Assembly (NCBI RefSeq): GCF_035594125.1
Contig: NC_087181.1
Span: 12,497,500-12,561,499 of the forward strand
Reading direction: 5' to 3'
DNA length: 64,000 bases
From: Scylla paramamosain
Taxonomy: Eukaryota > Arthropoda > Malacostraca > Decapoda > Portunidae
In this document: in pieces, positions 62,681-64,000 of the stretch
Layout of the letters: each line of letters begins with the position of its first letter
Position numbering within the stretch: the stretch's first letter is position 1
Position numbers and translations under genes: made by a program
The notes under the pieces: generated by a model
What the model was told of the DNA's origin: nothing
What the model saw: only the letters and a program-made list of their open reading frames with translations
Databases searched by the model: none

Positions 62681-63411
62681 AAGACACGAAAAAAAAAATC
62701 CTTTAACAATATTGGAGGTGAAGAACAAACAAACAAAGAATAAATAAATAAAAAAATAAAAAAATAAAGACACCAAAAATATTCCAACACGCGCTGAGGA
62801 CGGTGGACGGAAAACTCCATAAATATACACATCGACTCAAGATTAGCGAGATTGCTTGATTAACTTCCCTCCTGCACTCCTCAACGCCCTCAGGATTAGA
62901 TCGCCCTCCACTAGGTAAGTTTATGAGGCTCCAGGTGTTTGCAGGTAACACGGTGCATACTTCTGCTGGAGGAGAAAAAGTTGACGTCTGAGTACAAAAC
63001 TTCTGCTCTCTTATATGAATAATTTCTTGGCCTTACCCTCCGATCTGCTTATTTCTTTTTTTAGGCGAGTAGGGGTGAGGTATCATGAGAGAATGTTTAT
63101 GCTGGAGTAACAAATTTCTACTTTCTTGTATAATTTCTAGGCCTTACTCTTGAAAAAAAATAATAATAATACGCTGAAACACATGAGACTGGTCCGAGGA
63201 AGTGAGGTGACAGAACCAAAGCAGTAAAAGGTCAGGAAACACTCAGATCACTACCACACGCAATGCCAGTAAAGAAAAAGGACTTGAAAATTCAGAAGAA
63301 AAAAAAAATCACTAAATCTCAAATAACAGAGTAACAGATGGCACTGCGAAGACTAAACGTGAGAGGAATAGTTTGTGTGTGTTTGTTTACCCTGTTCTCT
63401 CCCTCACAGAC
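62681..63411. other. No gene recognised
   Basis: AT-rich DNA. Open frames here are short or run through the TA tract. Confidence 0.5.
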
Positions 63412-63510
63412 GCCTAGGTCAAGGGGTAGCCGAGGAGGAACCATAAATCTACATCAAGGTCCAGAGAAGAAGCGGCCCGTGGGTATATACGCAGTGGATG
63501 TTGTTACCAG
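63412..63510 (+). other. Weak candidate exon
   Basis: A strong-looking acceptor (CTGTTCTCTCCCTCACAG) precedes an open frame with RGGTINLHQGPEKKRPVG and IYAVDVVTR that could end at ACCAG|GTCGCC. The donor is poor and I recognise no protein. The surroundings are GC-rich (63410-63660). Confidence 0.15.
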
Positions 63511-63691
63511 GTCGCCCCACCACCCCGTTCCCCCCCGCCTCGCCCCCTCACCCCCATCCCCAGGAGCCGCCGCGGAGGTACTAGTGTCAGAAGGTGTAAT
63601 GGGGAGGTATTCAGCTATCTTAAGGCATGACTGATTACACGTGGCCCTCAGCCAACCCCCTGGCACTCAATCAGACCAAACTACATACGTA

Positions 63692-63693
<2 letters not shown>

Positions 63694-63751
<58 letters not shown>
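63694..63751. repeat. (TC)n microsatellite
   Basis: About 58 bases of TC, followed by pyrimidine-rich DNA to the window end. Confidence 0.96.
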
Positions 63752-63752
<1 letters not shown>

Positions 63753-64000
63753 GGTCATAAGAATCATACCCTCCTCTTCCTCCTCCTCATCCTACTCTCT
63801 TCACTATCTGTTCTCCACATTTTTCTCTTCTCTTCTTGATTTTCTAATCCTCCTCCTGTTAATCCCTCCCTTTTATTTCTCCTTTTCCACACTTCACAGT
63901 CCTTCAACTCCTATTTCTCTTCCTCCTTCTCTTCTTTGCTTTCACTCTTTCCCTTCGTACTGAGGACAATATTCTGACTCACTTCCTCACCGCACCTTCA

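Overview
This window is eukaryotic nuclear DNA, very probably from an arthropod and most likely a decapod crustacean. Three signs point there: small exons with GT-AG introns, very dense long dinucleotide microsatellites, and interstitial TTAGG/GGTTA-type tracts, TTAGG being the arthropod telomere unit. The protein-coding content looks arthropod, for example a Polycomb protein with the Sfmbt architecture. Species cannot be fixed from sequence alone. No operons, CRISPR arrays, tRNA or rRNA genes were found.

Four genes are supported, all on the minus strand. (1) Nuclear transport factor 2 (Ntf2): only the first coding exon (3436-3546) is inside; the rest runs off the left edge. (2) Sec5/EXOC2, an exocyst subunit: 19 coding exons from 21316 down to 9531, about 911 codons. 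Exon 14 carries an apparent one-base frameshift. (3) An Sfmbt-like Polycomb protein: 16 coding exons from 40904 down to 29691, 1165 codons, all phases consistent. It has an FCS zinc finger, four MBT repeats, two AT-hook-like motifs and a C-terminal SAM domain. (4) TMEM241, a nucleotide-sugar-transporter-like membrane protein: 6 coding exons from 48019 down to 44666, 311 codons. The exon models were read by hand from splice sites and reading frame. They serve unrelated housekeeping roles (nuclear import, exocytosis, Polycomb silencing, Golgi nucleotide-sugar transport) and show no sign of working together.

Layout: 1-3435 is Ntf2 intron 1 plus old repeats; 3547-9530 is intergenic; 9531-21347 is Sec5; 21348-29690 is the Sec5 5' region and probably a long Sfmbt 3' UTR; 29691-41015 is Sfmbt and its CpG-rich promoter; 41016-44665 is intergenic; 44666-49720 is TMEM241 with its probable 5' UTR exon; 49721-64000 has no convincing gene and is made of microsatellites, degenerate tandem arrays, MITE-like elements, LINE fragments and purine/pyrimidine tracts.

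No new biological system was recognised. The most notable points are the Sec5 exon 14 frameshift, microsatellites that supply functional 5' splice sites in Sec5, a duplicated exon start in Sec5 intron 9, AT-hooks in the Sfmbt protein, and several dispersed or tandem repeat families that can be delimited from internal copies alone.
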